Part shown: positions 24,765-32,320 of the stretch, one piece after another | Numbering within the stretch: position 1 is the first letter of the stretch | How the letters are laid out: each line of letters begins with the position of its first letter | From: Microvirga sesbaniae | GTDB lineage: Bacteria; Pseudomonadota; Alphaproteobacteria; Rhizobiales; Beijerinckiaceae | Direction: 5' to 3' | DNA: 43,968 bases | Assembly (NCBI RefSeq): GCF_025460805.1 | Contig: NZ_JAMXFJ010000032.1 | Coordinates: 1 to 43,968, forward strand | Notes under the pieces: generated by a model | Databases searched by the model: none | Told to the model about the DNA's origin: nothing | Seen by the model: only the letters and a program-made list of their open reading frames with translations | Made by a program: the position numbers and the translations under genes

Positions 24765-25310
24765 ATGGACCAGCGTCTCATCACCGACCTGAAGGCCGCG
24801 ATCCGCTCGATCCCGGACTATCCGAAGCCCGGCATCGTGTTCCGTGACATCACGACCCTTCTGGGCGACGCGCGGGCCTTCCGGCGCTCCGTGGACGAGC
24901 TCGTCCATCCGTTCGCCGGCGGACGCGTCGACAAGGTCGCGGGCATCGAGGCGCGGGGCTTCATCCTCGGCGGCGCCATCGCGCATCAGCTCTCCTCGGG
25001 CTTCGTGCCGATCCGCAAGAAGGGCAAGCTCCCCCACGAGACTGTGCGCATCGCCTATTCGCTCGAATACGGCGTCGACGAGATGGAGATCCACACGGAC
25101 GCCATCGGCCAGGGCGAGCGGGTCATCCTCGTCGACGACCTCATCGCCACGGGCGGCACGGCCGTCGCGGCGACCCGGCTCCTGCGCCAGATGGGCGCCA
25201 ACATCGTGGCCGCGTGCTTCATCATCGACCTGCCGGATCTCGGCGGCGCCGCGAAGCTCCGGGACCTCGGCGTCGAGGTGCGCAGCCTCGTGAGCTTCGA
25301 GGGACATTGA
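24765..25310 (+). CDS. apt: adenine phosphoribosyltransferase
   Basis: 181 residues. Converts adenine and PRPP to AMP. The PRPP-binding loop VILVDDLIATGGTAVAA is present, with IPDYPKPGIVFRDITTLL at the N-terminus and the GIEARGFILGGAIAHQL block, both typical of Apt. Dimeric cytosolic enzyme. It lies 76 bp after mtnP and 10 bp before the HD-hydrolase gene, and the PRPP comes from Prs encoded at 32.4 kb. Confidence 0.96.
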   Translation: MDQRLITDLKAAIRSIPDYPKPGIVFRDITTLLGDARAFRRSVDELVHPFAGGRVDKVAGIEARGFILGGAIAHQLSSGFVPIRKKGKLPHETVRIAYSLEYGVDEMEIHTDAIGQGERVILVDDLIATGGTAVAATRLLRQMGANIVAACFIIDLPDLGGAAKLRDLGVEVRSLVSFEGH

Positions 25311-25320
25311 GGAGCCGGCG

Positions 25321-25899
25321 ATGGCAAGCGAGCGCCTCCTGGGAGCGCTGGAGTTCCTGCGCGAAGCGGAGCGGCTCAAGAGCACTCTGCGCAGCGGCTT
25401 CACGTCGACGGGCCGGCCCGAGAGCACGGCCGAGCATACTTGGCGCCTGTGCCTCATGGCGCTGGTGTTCTCGGACGAGCTCGGGGACGTCGATCCCCTG
25501 CGCCTCATCAAGCTCTGCATCGTTCATGACCTCGGCGAGGCCCTGAGCGGAGACATTCCCGCCGTTCTGCAGACGGACGGGTTCGACAAGTCCGCTCGGG
25601 AAAGGGCGGACCTCGAGGAGCTGACCAGGGCGCTCCATCCGGCGAAACGGGCCGAGATCCTGGCCCTGTGGGAGGAGTACGAGGCGGCCTCGTCGCCCGA
25701 GGCCGTTCTCGCCAAGGGGCTCGACAAGCTGGAGACGATCCTCCAGCACAACCAGGGCCGGAACCCCGCAGATTTCGACTACGCGTTCAATCTCGATTAC
25801 GGGCGCAAGCAGACCTCCGCTCACCCGGTTCTCGCCGAGATCCGCGTCCTGCTCGACGAGGAGACGCGGGCCAGGGCCGACGCTTCGAAGGCGGGTTAG
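25321..25899 (+). CDS. HD-domain hydrolase, probable 5'-deoxynucleotidase (HDDC2/YfbR type)
   Basis: 192 residues. Metal-dependent phosphohydrolase with H39 (STAEHTWRLC), H69-D70 (CIVHDLGEALSGDIP) and a later Asp in LDKLETILQHN. The E-H-x-W pattern and the HDLGEA.GDIP block are characteristic of the HDDC2/YfbR branch that removes phosphate from 5'-deoxynucleotides. GAGGAG lies before the ATG, 10 bp after apt, so it is co-transcribed and presumably balances nucleotide pools in the same salvage route. The activity is inferred from the family; the metal ligands are seen. Confidence 0.86.
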   Translation: MASERLLGALEFLREAERLKSTLRSGFTSTGRPESTAEHTWRLCLMALVFSDELGDVDPLRLIKLCIVHDLGEALSGDIPAVLQTDGFDKSARERADLEELTRALHPAKRAEILALWEEYEAASSPEAVLAKGLDKLETILQHNQGRNPADFDYAFNLDYGRKQTSAHPVLAEIRVLLDEETRARADASKAG

Positions 25900-25900
25900 A

Positions 25901-25943
25901 GCATTTTCCGGTGAAATGGATCCGGTTCACCGTCAGAAAATGC
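25901..25943. repeat. dispersed palindromic repeat, family A-like (GCATTTTCCGGTGAA type)
   Basis: GCATTTTCCGGTGAA and its inverse TTCACCGTCAGAAAATGC flank GGATCCGG. It begins immediately after the stop codon of the HD-hydrolase gene. Similar elements are widespread in Hyphomicrobiales genomes. Confidence 0.65.
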
Positions 25944-25958
25944 GGCTCGGCAAAGAAG

Positions 25959-25990
25959 AGAGCTGCTTCCACGTGAGTGGAAGCAGCTCT
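25959..25990 (-). terminator. 14-bp perfect hairpin overlapping the stop codon of the MaoC gene
   Basis: AGAGCTGCTTCCAC - GTGA - GTGGAAGCAGCTCT is a perfect 14-bp inverted repeat. It includes two bases of the minus-strand stop codon (25989-25991). On the minus strand it is followed by TCTTTG, a weak T-run, so it probably ends the double-MaoC transcript and may also stop the converging apt/HD transcript. Confidence 0.7.
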
Positions 25991-26996
25991 AGTCCCGCCG
26001 CTCCCAGAATACCATCCCGTCGAACGCGAACACCTCTTCGCCGTGCTGGTTCGTGCCCGTGTTGTGGTGGAACACCAGGCCCCAGCCGGGGCGGGACGCG
26101 GAGGCGCGCTTGGCCGTCACGGTGGACCGGTAGGCGATCGTGTCGCCCGCATAGACGGGCTTGAGCCATTTCAAGTTGGTGAAGCCCGGCGAGGGGCCCA
26201 GCCGGGCCGGCCGCTGGCCATGGCTCAGCGCGTAGTCCCGGATGCGGTCGCGGTGGCCGACCATGTGCTTCATCCACACGCTCGCCGTATGCCAGCCGGA
26301 GGCGCACAGGGCGCCGAACAGGCTGTCCTTGGCGGCCTCCGCGTCCACGTGGAAGCGCTGTGGATCGAACTGCCGGGCGAAGGCCACGATGTCGTCGGGC
26401 GCGAAGGTGTACGAGCCGAGCTCGTCCGTCTCGCCGACGACGAGATCCTCGAAGTACGGATTGGCCGAGACCGGCGGGATCTCCCGCGCCGGCACCGCGC
26501 CGGGCAGGGCGTCCGCCGCAGCCGCCAGGGCGTTGCGGCCGCCGCTGAACGGCTCGGCGTCCCGGGTCGCGAACATCACCCAGTTGGTCTGGGTCAGGAC
26601 GGGCTCGTCGGCCTGGTTGAGCATGTCGAAATGTAACCGCACGAGGCCGAGCGAGGGCCTGCTCCTGGAGGCGCGGCTCTCCAGGACCTTCATGCGCGAG
26701 CGCAGGGTGTCGCCGGGCCGCACGGGCTTCAGCCACTTCACCTCCTCGATGCCCGGCGAGCCCATGGAGGACGAATCGAGGACCAACCCGTCGGCGAACA
26801 GGCGCATGTTCAGGCTGCAGCTGTGCCAGCCCGAGGCGATCAGCGTGCCGATGAAGCTGTCCTTGGCGGCGATCTCGTCTACGTGGAAGGGCTGCGGATC
26901 GTATTCGCGGGCGAAGGTCATGACATCGTCCTTCGACACCGTGAGCGGGCCGAAGGTTTCGGTCAGGCCGGGCGGAAGATCTTCGAACGTGCGCAT
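25989..26996 (-). CDS. two-domain MaoC-family hydratase with both active sites intact
   Basis: 335 residues made of two hot-dog MaoC repeats: about 1-145 and 181-335. Each has the R-hydratase motif: D33-x4-H38 in EYDPQPFHVDEIAAKDSF with GTLIASGWH, and D211-x4-H216 in QFDPQRFHVDAEAAKDSL with GALCASGWH. Single-domain MaoC proteins (about 150 residues) act as dimers hydrating trans-2-enoyl-CoA; in many double hot-dog hydratases one half has lost its site, but here both keep it. ATG 26996 follows AAGGGA at six bases; an ATG six bases upstream is less well placed. It stands alone, convergent to apt. Substrate (branched or medium-chain enoyl-CoA, or mesaconyl-CoA-like) is not predictable. Confidence 0.86.
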   Translation of the reverse strand: MRTFEDLPPGLTETFGPLTVSKDDVMTFAREYDPQPFHVDEIAAKDSFIGTLIASGWHSCSLNMRLFADGLVLDSSSMGSPGIEEVKWLKPVRPGDTLRSRMKVLESRASRSRPSLGLVRLHFDMLNQADEPVLTQTNWVMFATRDAEPFSGGRNALAAAADALPGAVPAREIPPVSANPYFEDLVVGETDELGSYTFAPDDIVAFARQFDPQRFHVDAEAAKDSLFGALCASGWHTASVWMKHMVGHRDRIRDYALSHGQRPARLGPSPGFTNLKWLKPVYAGDTIAYRSTVTAKRASASRPGWGLVFHHNTGTNQHGEEVFAFDGMVFWERRD

Positions 26997-27101
26997 GAGC
27001 ATTCCCTTGTCGGGGCCTGCCCTAGCACAACGCCTCCGCCATGGGGAGGCTTGCCGCCGCAACCGCGGCCTGACTTTCGGAGGGTGTCCGGGCTGCCCGC
27101 C

Positions 27102-27770
27102 TCAGGGGGAAAACTGCCCGGCCGCGTTGTGCGCGAGCCGGATCGGCTCCGGCAGGCGATATTTCGGGCAGCAGCGCAGGACGAGTTCGGCCGCGGTCGG
27201 AATATCGGCCAGGTGTCCGGGCGAGATGAACATCGGGTTCTTGGCCGTCCGGGTGCGCAGCGCCACCCCGATGGTCTCCTTACGGTCGACCAGGGGAGCG
27301 GCGGCGCCTTTCTCCTCCGCCAGGTCCTTGTAGCGCCCGCACAGGAGCGTCTTGCCGCAGCCGACGGTCGGGCGCTGCAGCCACAGGCCCATGTGACTGG
27401 CGATCCCGACCCGGCGGGGATGGGCGATGCCCATGCCGTCGAACAGGAAGACGTCCGGCTCGGATTTCAGCGTCTCGAACGCCTCTTCGAGCACGGGGCC
27501 CTCGCGGAAGCTCAGGAGGCCCGGCACATAGGGAAAGGGCGTCGGGCGCCGGGCCAGGACGGTTTCCACCGGCAGGAAACCCGGAAAGGTGACCACCACG
27601 ATGGCGGCCTGCGACTGCTCGTTCTTCACGCTCACGTCGACCCCGGCCACGAGCTGCACCCGATCGAGATCGATCGGTCGGTCGGACACCACTTCCGTTC
27701 TCAGCTGGTGCTGGAGGGCGATGGCCTCGGAGGGCGTCAGGTTCCAGTCGTGGCGGTGGCGGAGCAGCAT
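27102..27770 (-). CDS. nfi: endonuclease V
   Basis: 222 residues. Nicks DNA or RNA near deaminated bases, mainly inosine. Catalytic acidic residues are all visible: D45 in VAGVDVSVKN, E90 in YVPGLLSFREGP and D111 in FLFDGMGIAHPRRVGIASH, in the order and spacing of the family. The tail KNPMFISPGHLADIPTAAELV is also standard. Monocistronic, reading away from the globin gene across a 126-bp spacer. Confidence 0.95.
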   Translation of the reverse strand: MLLRHRHDWNLTPSEAIALQHQLRTEVVSDRPIDLDRVQLVAGVDVSVKNEQSQAAIVVVTFPGFLPVETVLARRPTPFPYVPGLLSFREGPVLEEAFETLKSEPDVFLFDGMGIAHPRRVGIASHMGLWLQRPTVGCGKTLLCGRYKDLAEEKGAAAPLVDRKETIGVALRTRTAKNPMFISPGHLADIPTAAELVLRCCPKYRLPEPIRLAHNAAGQFSP

Positions 27771-27826
27771 GATGGCCTATGAATGCGGACGAGGCGTCAA
27801 CGCTCAAGGTTCCGGAACGATCCGGA

Positions 27827-27840
27827 TTGATCTGGATCAT
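27827..27840. promoter_or_regulatory. FNR/FixK-type box upstream of the globin gene
   Basis: TTGAT-CTGG-ATCAT matches the CRP/FNR-family anaerobox TTGAT-N4-ATCAA in nine of ten positions. It lies 57 bp before the first possible globin start, a distance that suits activation from about -41. Read directly; the regulator is inferred. Confidence 0.5.
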
Positions 27841-27896
27841 CGCACTGGGGACAATTCGTCGTCTCTTAAGAAGGTTGACCCACACGGAGGCTTGAG

Positions 27897-28355
27897 GTGA
27901 TCTCCTCCGCATCGAGCAGGAGACAGTCATTGGCTCATTCAGCCGCCACAGGCCGCAGCATTCCGATCATCAGCCCGGCCGAAGGCGTTTCGGAGGCGTT
28001 GATCCGGCAGCTCGTGGAAACCTTCTACGACCGGGTGATCCGCGATCCGGAACTCGGGCCGATCTTCCACGGCAAGCTCTCCGGCCGCTGGGCCCGGCAC
28101 CTGGCCCTGATGGTGGATTTCTGGTCCTCGATCGCCCTGCGGACCGGCCGCTACCAGGGAAAGCCCCAGGCGGCGCATTTCGGTCTCGACCTCACGCCCG
28201 ACCTGTTCGCCCGCTGGCTCCGGCTGTTCGAAGAGACGGCTCGGGAGATCTGCGCGCCGGACGTGGCGGCCTTCTTCGTCGACCGGGCGCGGCGCATCGC
28301 CGAGAGCCTGCAGATCGGCCTCGGGATCGGCCCGAAGGCGCTGCGTCTTCCCTGA
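27897..28355 (+). CDS. group III truncated hemoglobin
   Basis: 152 residues from GTG 27897, or 141 from TTG 27930; both have good ribosome-binding sites (GGAGG at six bases, AGGAG at seven), so the start is undecided. Group III features: LVETFYDRVIRDPELGPIF with Phe-B9 and Tyr-B10 (F43, Y44), MVDFWSSIALRTGRYQGKP, the proximal His in QAAHFGLDLTP (H94) and LFEETAREICAPDVAAFFVDRA. Such globins bind O2 or NO; nitrosative-stress or microaerobic roles are proposed for relatives, with no settled function. The FNR-type box 57 bp upstream fits that setting. Confidence 0.88.
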   Translation: MISSASSRRQSLAHSAATGRSIPIISPAEGVSEALIRQLVETFYDRVIRDPELGPIFHGKLSGRWARHLALMVDFWSSIALRTGRYQGKPQAAHFGLDLTPDLFARWLRLFEETAREICAPDVAAFFVDRARRIAESLQIGLGIGPKALRLP

Positions 28356-28362
28356 AGCGGAT

Positions 28363-28515
28363 TTACCGCTCCCACCATTCGAGCCCGTCGCCTCTCCGCT
28401 TGGGGAGCAGGGACGAGACGCCGATCATCACGAAACCGCAGGCCACGAGCACGCCGACGAAGAATTCGGCATTGCCGAGCCCGGGAGACACGAAGCTGTC
28501 GAACAAAGTCTGCAT
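28363..28515 (-). CDS. small single-span membrane protein, 50 residues
   Basis: Short frame MQTLFDSFVSPGLGNAEFF... with one clear membrane helix (residues 17-37, FFVGVLVACGFVMIGVSSLL) and a short basic/aromatic tail (PKRRGDGLEWWER) that should stay in the cytoplasm. AGAGGATGTGATCC before the ATG is a usable ribosome-binding site. It converges on the globin gene. I do not recognise a family. The helix, start site and positively charged end make it a believable gene. Confidence 0.62.
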   Translation of the reverse strand: MQTLFDSFVSPGLGNAEFFVGVLVACGFVMIGVSSLLPKRRGDGLEWWER

Positions 28516-28641
28516 GGATCACATCCTCTACGCAGCCCTTTTCGCGGAATGGCCCTGAACGGACGACGAAGCCCGCGTTCAGGAAATGGTCAGGTTGGCG
28601 GTCCACGGCGTCATCGCCGGCCTGGTGCCGGTCCTGCTCAA

Positions 28642-28940
28642 GCATCGGACGTGTCATCGACCTCACGCCCGATGCTCGAGGCTTCTGTTTCAAAGCATCT
28701 TTTCACGCCAAACCGGTTCCCACTTTCGCGCCCGATGCTCGAGGCTTTTGTTGTGGAGCATCTTTTCACGCAAAACCGGTTCCCACTTTTGCGCCCGATG
28801 CTCTCACCCAGCGAGTCCCGCCGAGAACGGCACCCTCGCACGTCATGGCCGGGCCCGTCCCGGCCATCCCGACCAGAAAGACGCCGCGCCCGACAGAAAC
28901 GGGATCACCGGCACGAGGCCGGTGATGACGGGTGGGCATC
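28642..28940. repeat. cluster of dispersed repeats: three family A units plus one family B element
   Basis: Family A units at about 28642-28677, 28694-28739 and 28757-28802; the last two form a ~63-bp tandem duplication (GCATCTTTTCACGC, AACCGGTTCCCACTTT, GCGCCCGATGCTC). A complete family B element follows: ATGGCCGGG - CCCGT - CCCGGCCAT, spacer GACGCCGCGCCCGACAGAA, then CATCACCGGC - ACGAG - GCCGGTGATG. This explains the 465-bp gap between the 50-residue protein and ychF. No gene seen. Confidence 0.78.
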
Positions 28941-28980
28941 GTCTGCCGAACGGTTCAGGGGGAGGGTGGAGGCGGACGCC

Positions 28981-30078
28981 TCAGGTGTTGAACCGGAAGT
29001 GCATCACGTCGCCGTCCTGCACCGTATACTCCTTGCCCTCGAGCCGCAGCTTGCCCGCATCGCGGGCCCCGGCCTCGCCCTTGAGAGAGGTGTAGTCCGC
29101 ATACGCGATGGTTTCGGCGCGGATGAAGCCCTTCTCGAAATCCGTGTGGATGACGCCCGCGGCGGCCGGCGCCTTGGTGCCCCGGGTGATCGTCCAGGCG
29201 CGGGCCTCCTTGGGCCCGACCGTGAAGTAGGTGATCAGGCCGAGAAGGTCGTAGCCGGCGCGGATCACCCGGTTGAGGCCGGGCTCCTCGAGGCCGACGG
29301 CGTCGAGATAGTCCTTCTGCTCCTCGGGGGGCAGAACCGCGATCTCGCTTTCGATCTTGGCCGAGACGACCACGGCCTTGGCATCCTCTTCCCTGGCGCG
29401 CTCGAAGACGCGGGCGGAGAACTCGTTGCCCTTGTCGGCGGAGGCTTCCTCCACGTTGCAGACGTACAGGACGGGCTTGGACGAGAGCAGGCCGAGCATC
29501 TGGAACAGGCGCTCCTCCTCGACCTTCCGCTCCACCAGACGGGCGGGCTTGCCCTCGCGCAGGAGCGGCAGGGTGCGGTTGACGAGGTCGAGGGTCTCCT
29601 TGGCCTCCTTGTCGTTGCCCTTGGCCTTCTTCTCGAGGGCCGTGACGCGCTTCTCCAGGCTGTCGAGGTCGGCCAGCATCAACTCGGTCTCGATGGTCTC
29701 GATATCCGCGATGGGATCGATCTTGCCCTCGACATGGGTGATGTCCGTGTCCTCGAAGCAGCGCACCACATGGGCGATGGCGTCGACCTCGCGGATATTG
29801 GCCAGGAACTGGTTGCCGAGGCCTTCGCCCCGCGACGCGCCGCGCACGAGGCCCGCGATATCCACGAAGGTGAGGCGGGTCGGGATGATCTGCGCCGAGC
29901 TGGCGATGCCCGCGAGCCGGTCGAGCCGCTCGTCCGGCACCGCCACGTCGCCCACGTTGGGCTCGATGGTGCAGAACGGGTAATTGGCGGCCTGCGCGGC
30001 CGCGGTCTGCGTCAAAGCGTTGAAGAGGGTGGACTTGCCCACGTTCGGCAGGCCGACGATGCCCATCTTGAAGCCCAT
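28981..30078 (-). CDS. ychF: ribosome-binding Obg-type ATPase YchF
   Basis: 365 residues. A TRAFAC-class P-loop protein that, unlike its relatives, prefers ATP; it binds ribosomes and influences oxidative-stress response. G1 loop GLPNVGKSTLFNALT, G3 in VDIAGLVRGASRGEGLGNQFL, the coiled-coil insertion around residues 140-200 (LEKRVTALEKKAKGNDKEAKE) and a C-terminal TGS domain (YADYTSLKGEAGARDAGK...VQDGDVMHFRF). AAGGAG precedes the ATG. Third gene of rplY-pth-ychF, 48 bp after pth. Confidence 0.96.
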   Translation of the reverse strand: MGFKMGIVGLPNVGKSTLFNALTQTAAAQAANYPFCTIEPNVGDVAVPDERLDRLAGIASSAQIIPTRLTFVDIAGLVRGASRGEGLGNQFLANIREVDAIAHVVRCFEDTDITHVEGKIDPIADIETIETELMLADLDSLEKRVTALEKKAKGNDKEAKETLDLVNRTLPLLREGKPARLVERKVEEERLFQMLGLLSSKPVLYVCNVEEASADKGNEFSARVFERAREEDAKAVVVSAKIESEIAVLPPEEQKDYLDAVGLEEPGLNRVIRAGYDLLGLITYFTVGPKEARAWTITRGTKAPAAAGVIHTDFEKGFIRAETIAYADYTSLKGEAGARDAGKLRLEGKEYTVQDGDVMHFRFNT

Positions 30079-30126
30079 GGCCTCACTCCTTGCATGGCCG
30101 GCATCCGCGCCGGCGTGATTGTCGAA

Positions 30127-30738
30127 TTACGTGGCCTTTTCTCCAGGCCGCTTCACGTCCGCCCAGCCTCTCGCCTCCATGGCCAGGTGGACCTTGTTCT
30201 GAAAGCTTCCGTCCTCACCCTTGGCGAGAAGGGCCGCATGGTCCGCGATGATCCGGCACAGATCGTCGACCCAGGCCTCCTCGCCCTTGCCGAAGTCGCC
30301 CAGCACATGGTTCTGCACGAGCGCCTTGTGGCCGGGATGGCCGATGCCGAGCCGCACGCGGCGGTAATCGTTGCCGCAATGGGCCGAGATCGAGCGCAGG
30401 CCGTTGTGGCCGGCATTGCCGCCCCCGATCTTCACGCGCAGCTTGGCGGGCGGAAGATCGAGCTCGTCGTAGAAGACCGTCACGTCGTGCAGCGGGATCT
30501 TGAAGAAGTTCTGCGCTTCCCCCACGGCTTGGCCGGACAGGTTCATGTAGGTCTGCGGCTTGATCAGCAGAACCTTCTCGCCGCCGATCACCGCGTCGGC
30601 CGCCTCCGCATGGAAGCGCTTGCGCCAGGGCCCGGCGTTGTTCGCGCGCGCGATCTCGTCCACGGCCATGAAGCCGATGTTGTGGCGGTTCCGCGCGTAG
30701 CGGGATCCGGGATTGCCGAGACCGACGAAGAGACGCAT
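30127..30738 (-). CDS. pth: peptidyl-tRNA hydrolase
   Basis: 203 residues. Recycles peptidyl-tRNA dropped by stalled ribosomes. The catalytic His is in GNPGSRYARNRHNIGFMAVDEIA; KPQTYMNLSGQAV, VFYDELDLPPAKLRVKIGGG and NAGHNGLRSI are further Pth hallmarks. The tail from about residue 180 is short and charged. It lies between rplY and ychF on one strand; an 11-bp hairpin sits between rplY and pth (30761-30786). Confidence 0.96.
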   Translation of the reverse strand: MRLFVGLGNPGSRYARNRHNIGFMAVDEIARANNAGPWRKRFHAEAADAVIGGEKVLLIKPQTYMNLSGQAVGEAQNFFKIPLHDVTVFYDELDLPPAKLRVKIGGGNAGHNGLRSISAHCGNDYRRVRLGIGHPGHKALVQNHVLGDFGKGEEAWVDDLCRIIADHAALLAKGEDGSFQNKVHLAMEARGWADVKRPGEKAT

Positions 30739-30760
30739 CGCTTGGTCCTGCTCATAAGAA

Positions 30761-30786
30761 ACGCTCCGGCCTTGCGGTCGGAGCGT
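30761..30786 (-). terminator. hairpin between rplY and pth
   Basis: On the minus strand, an 11-bp stem ACGCTCCGACC - GCAA - GGCCGGAGCGT (one G-U pair) is followed by TTTCTTATG. It may partly terminate after rplY, giving more L25 than Pth and YchF. The T-run is weak. Confidence 0.5.
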
Positions 30787-30821
30787 CGAAGCCGATCGAT
30801 GGGCTTGACCGCCCGATGGCC

Positions 30822-31436
30822 TTAGGCCGCAGCCGTGCCCTCGGCGGCCGGAGCCGGAGCCTCTTCCGTGAGGCCGGTCGGGGCCACCACGGTGACGAGG
30901 GTGAGGTTCTCGGCGGAGGTCGCCTTGGCGCCGTTCGGCAGCTTGATGTCGGCGAGATGGATCGAGGAGCCGATGTCGAGACCCTCGACGGACGCCTCGA
31001 TGTAGTCCGGGATCGCGTCGGAGGGAACGAGCAGTTCCACCGAGTGCTCGACGACCTGGAGCGTGCCGCCGCGCTTCACGCCGGGGCTCTTCTCCTGGCC
31101 CACCACGTGCACCGGGACCACGACCTTGATCGCCTGGCCCTGCGAGAGGCGCAGGAAGTCGACATGGATCGGGAAGTCACGCACCGGGTCGAGCTGGTAG
31201 TCGCGCGGAATGGCGCGGACCGTCTGGCCGTCCACGTCGATCTCGAAGATCGTGGTCAGGAAGTGACCGGCGAAGATCAGCTGCTTGGTCTGGTTGAAGT
31301 CGAGGGCGATCGCCTGGGCCGACTGGCCGGCTCCGTAGATGACGGCGGGAACTTGGCCTTGGCGACGAACGGCCCGGGCGGCCCCCTTGCCGGCCCGGTC
31401 GCGCGCCACGGCCTTGATTTGCTTTACTTCGCTCAT
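30822..31436 (-). CDS. rplY: 50S ribosomal protein L25 / general stress protein Ctc
   Basis: 204 residues, the long CTC form: an N-terminal 5S-rRNA-binding L25 domain (KGAARAVRRQGQVPAVIYG, IPRDYQLDPVRDFPIHVDFLRL) and a C-terminal beta domain with an Ala/Glu-rich tail (EEAPAPAAEGTAAA). The real start is ATG 31436, behind AAAGGACCACGACC; upstream codons are in repeat DNA. Heads the operon rplY-pth-ychF, a common order in this order of bacteria. Confidence 0.95.
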   Translation of the reverse strand: MSEVKQIKAVARDRAGKGAARAVRRQGQVPAVIYGAGQSAQAIALDFNQTKQLIFAGHFLTTIFEIDVDGQTVRAIPRDYQLDPVRDFPIHVDFLRLSQGQAIKVVVPVHVVGQEKSPGVKRGGTLQVVEHSVELLVPSDAIPDYIEASVEGLDIGSSIHLADIKLPNGAKATSAENLTLVTVVAPTGLTEEAPAPAAEGTAAA

Positions 31437-31615
31437 GGTCGTGGTCCTTTGAAGTGAGTTTAAAAACCGATGGCCGCCCAGGCTTCTCGAGAAACCTACC
31501 GGCGGCCATGAGGTCGGCGCCCGTGCCTCCAAGGGTGTCGAGCGGGCGCGAGGCGGCTTATAGGGGAAAGCGCCCCGGAATGCAAGGTAAGCCCGGCCGG
31601 GTATGGCGCACCCGG

Positions 31616-32080
31616 TCATCACCGGGCTTTTCGGATCGGGATGGCCGGCAAGAGGCGGGTGATGACCGGACGGCCATGACGTGTGGAGGGTGTTGTCACG
31701 GCTCATGCCACCCTCGACGTCATCACCGGGCTCGTCCCGGTGATCCCGATCGGAAGAGCGGAGGGTGCCATGGCGTGTGGAGGGTGTTCGCACCGCCTCA
31801 CACATACACCACGTCATCACCGGGCTTGTCCCGGTGATCCCGCCTCCGTAGAGCGCCGCGCCCTTCCGATCGGGATGGCCGGCACAAGGCCGGCCATGAC
31901 GTGCGGAGGTGGCAGGGAGGGCGGAGGGTGCCATGACGTGGGGAGGGTGTTCGCACCGGGCCACACACACACCACGTCATCACCGGGCTCGTCCCGGTGA
32001 TCCCGCTTCCGTAGGGCGCCGCGCCTCACCGGATCGGGATGGCCGGCACGAGGCCGGTGATGACGTACGGAGGGTGTTAG
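31616..32080. repeat. array of family B double-hairpin repeats, including two ~160-bp direct repeats
   Basis: The 1-kb stretch between rplY and prs holds at least four family B elements. Hairpins CATCACCGGG - CTYGT - CCCGGTGATCCCG occur near 31720, 31814 and 31978, and right-hand hairpins GCCGGCACRAGGCCGG near 31880 and 32045. A unit starting GCGGAGGGTGCCATG is present twice, at 31759-31920 and 31921-32080, with CACACACACCACGTCATC before each element. Many apparent short reading frames here are by-products of the repeats. 31437-31615 shows nothing recognisable. Confidence 0.82.
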
Positions 32081-32320
32081 GACGGCTGGAGTCGCGCGGC
32101 GGTTTTACCACTCCCGGCCACCGGCATCCCGCTGTTGGCCGCTCATTCAAGGGAGCCGCCGATGGAACTGTAGCTTACAGCGCCCTGGGCGACGCATTGT
32201 CGAAATTCCATGGCTCCTCGGACTTGATCGAAGCCATGTGCCTGAGTCCCGACATAGAAGACAGGCGGGTCGATCACCCGATGCTGCGGAATTCCGGCTT
32301 CTACAAGCTGTGAGGAGAGC

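Noticed and set aside
31616..32080. CRISPR or short protein-coding genes in the repeat array
   Set aside because: The repeats are hairpins of unequal spacing with similar, not unique, intervening DNA. The short frames there are frame-shifted copies of the same repeat.
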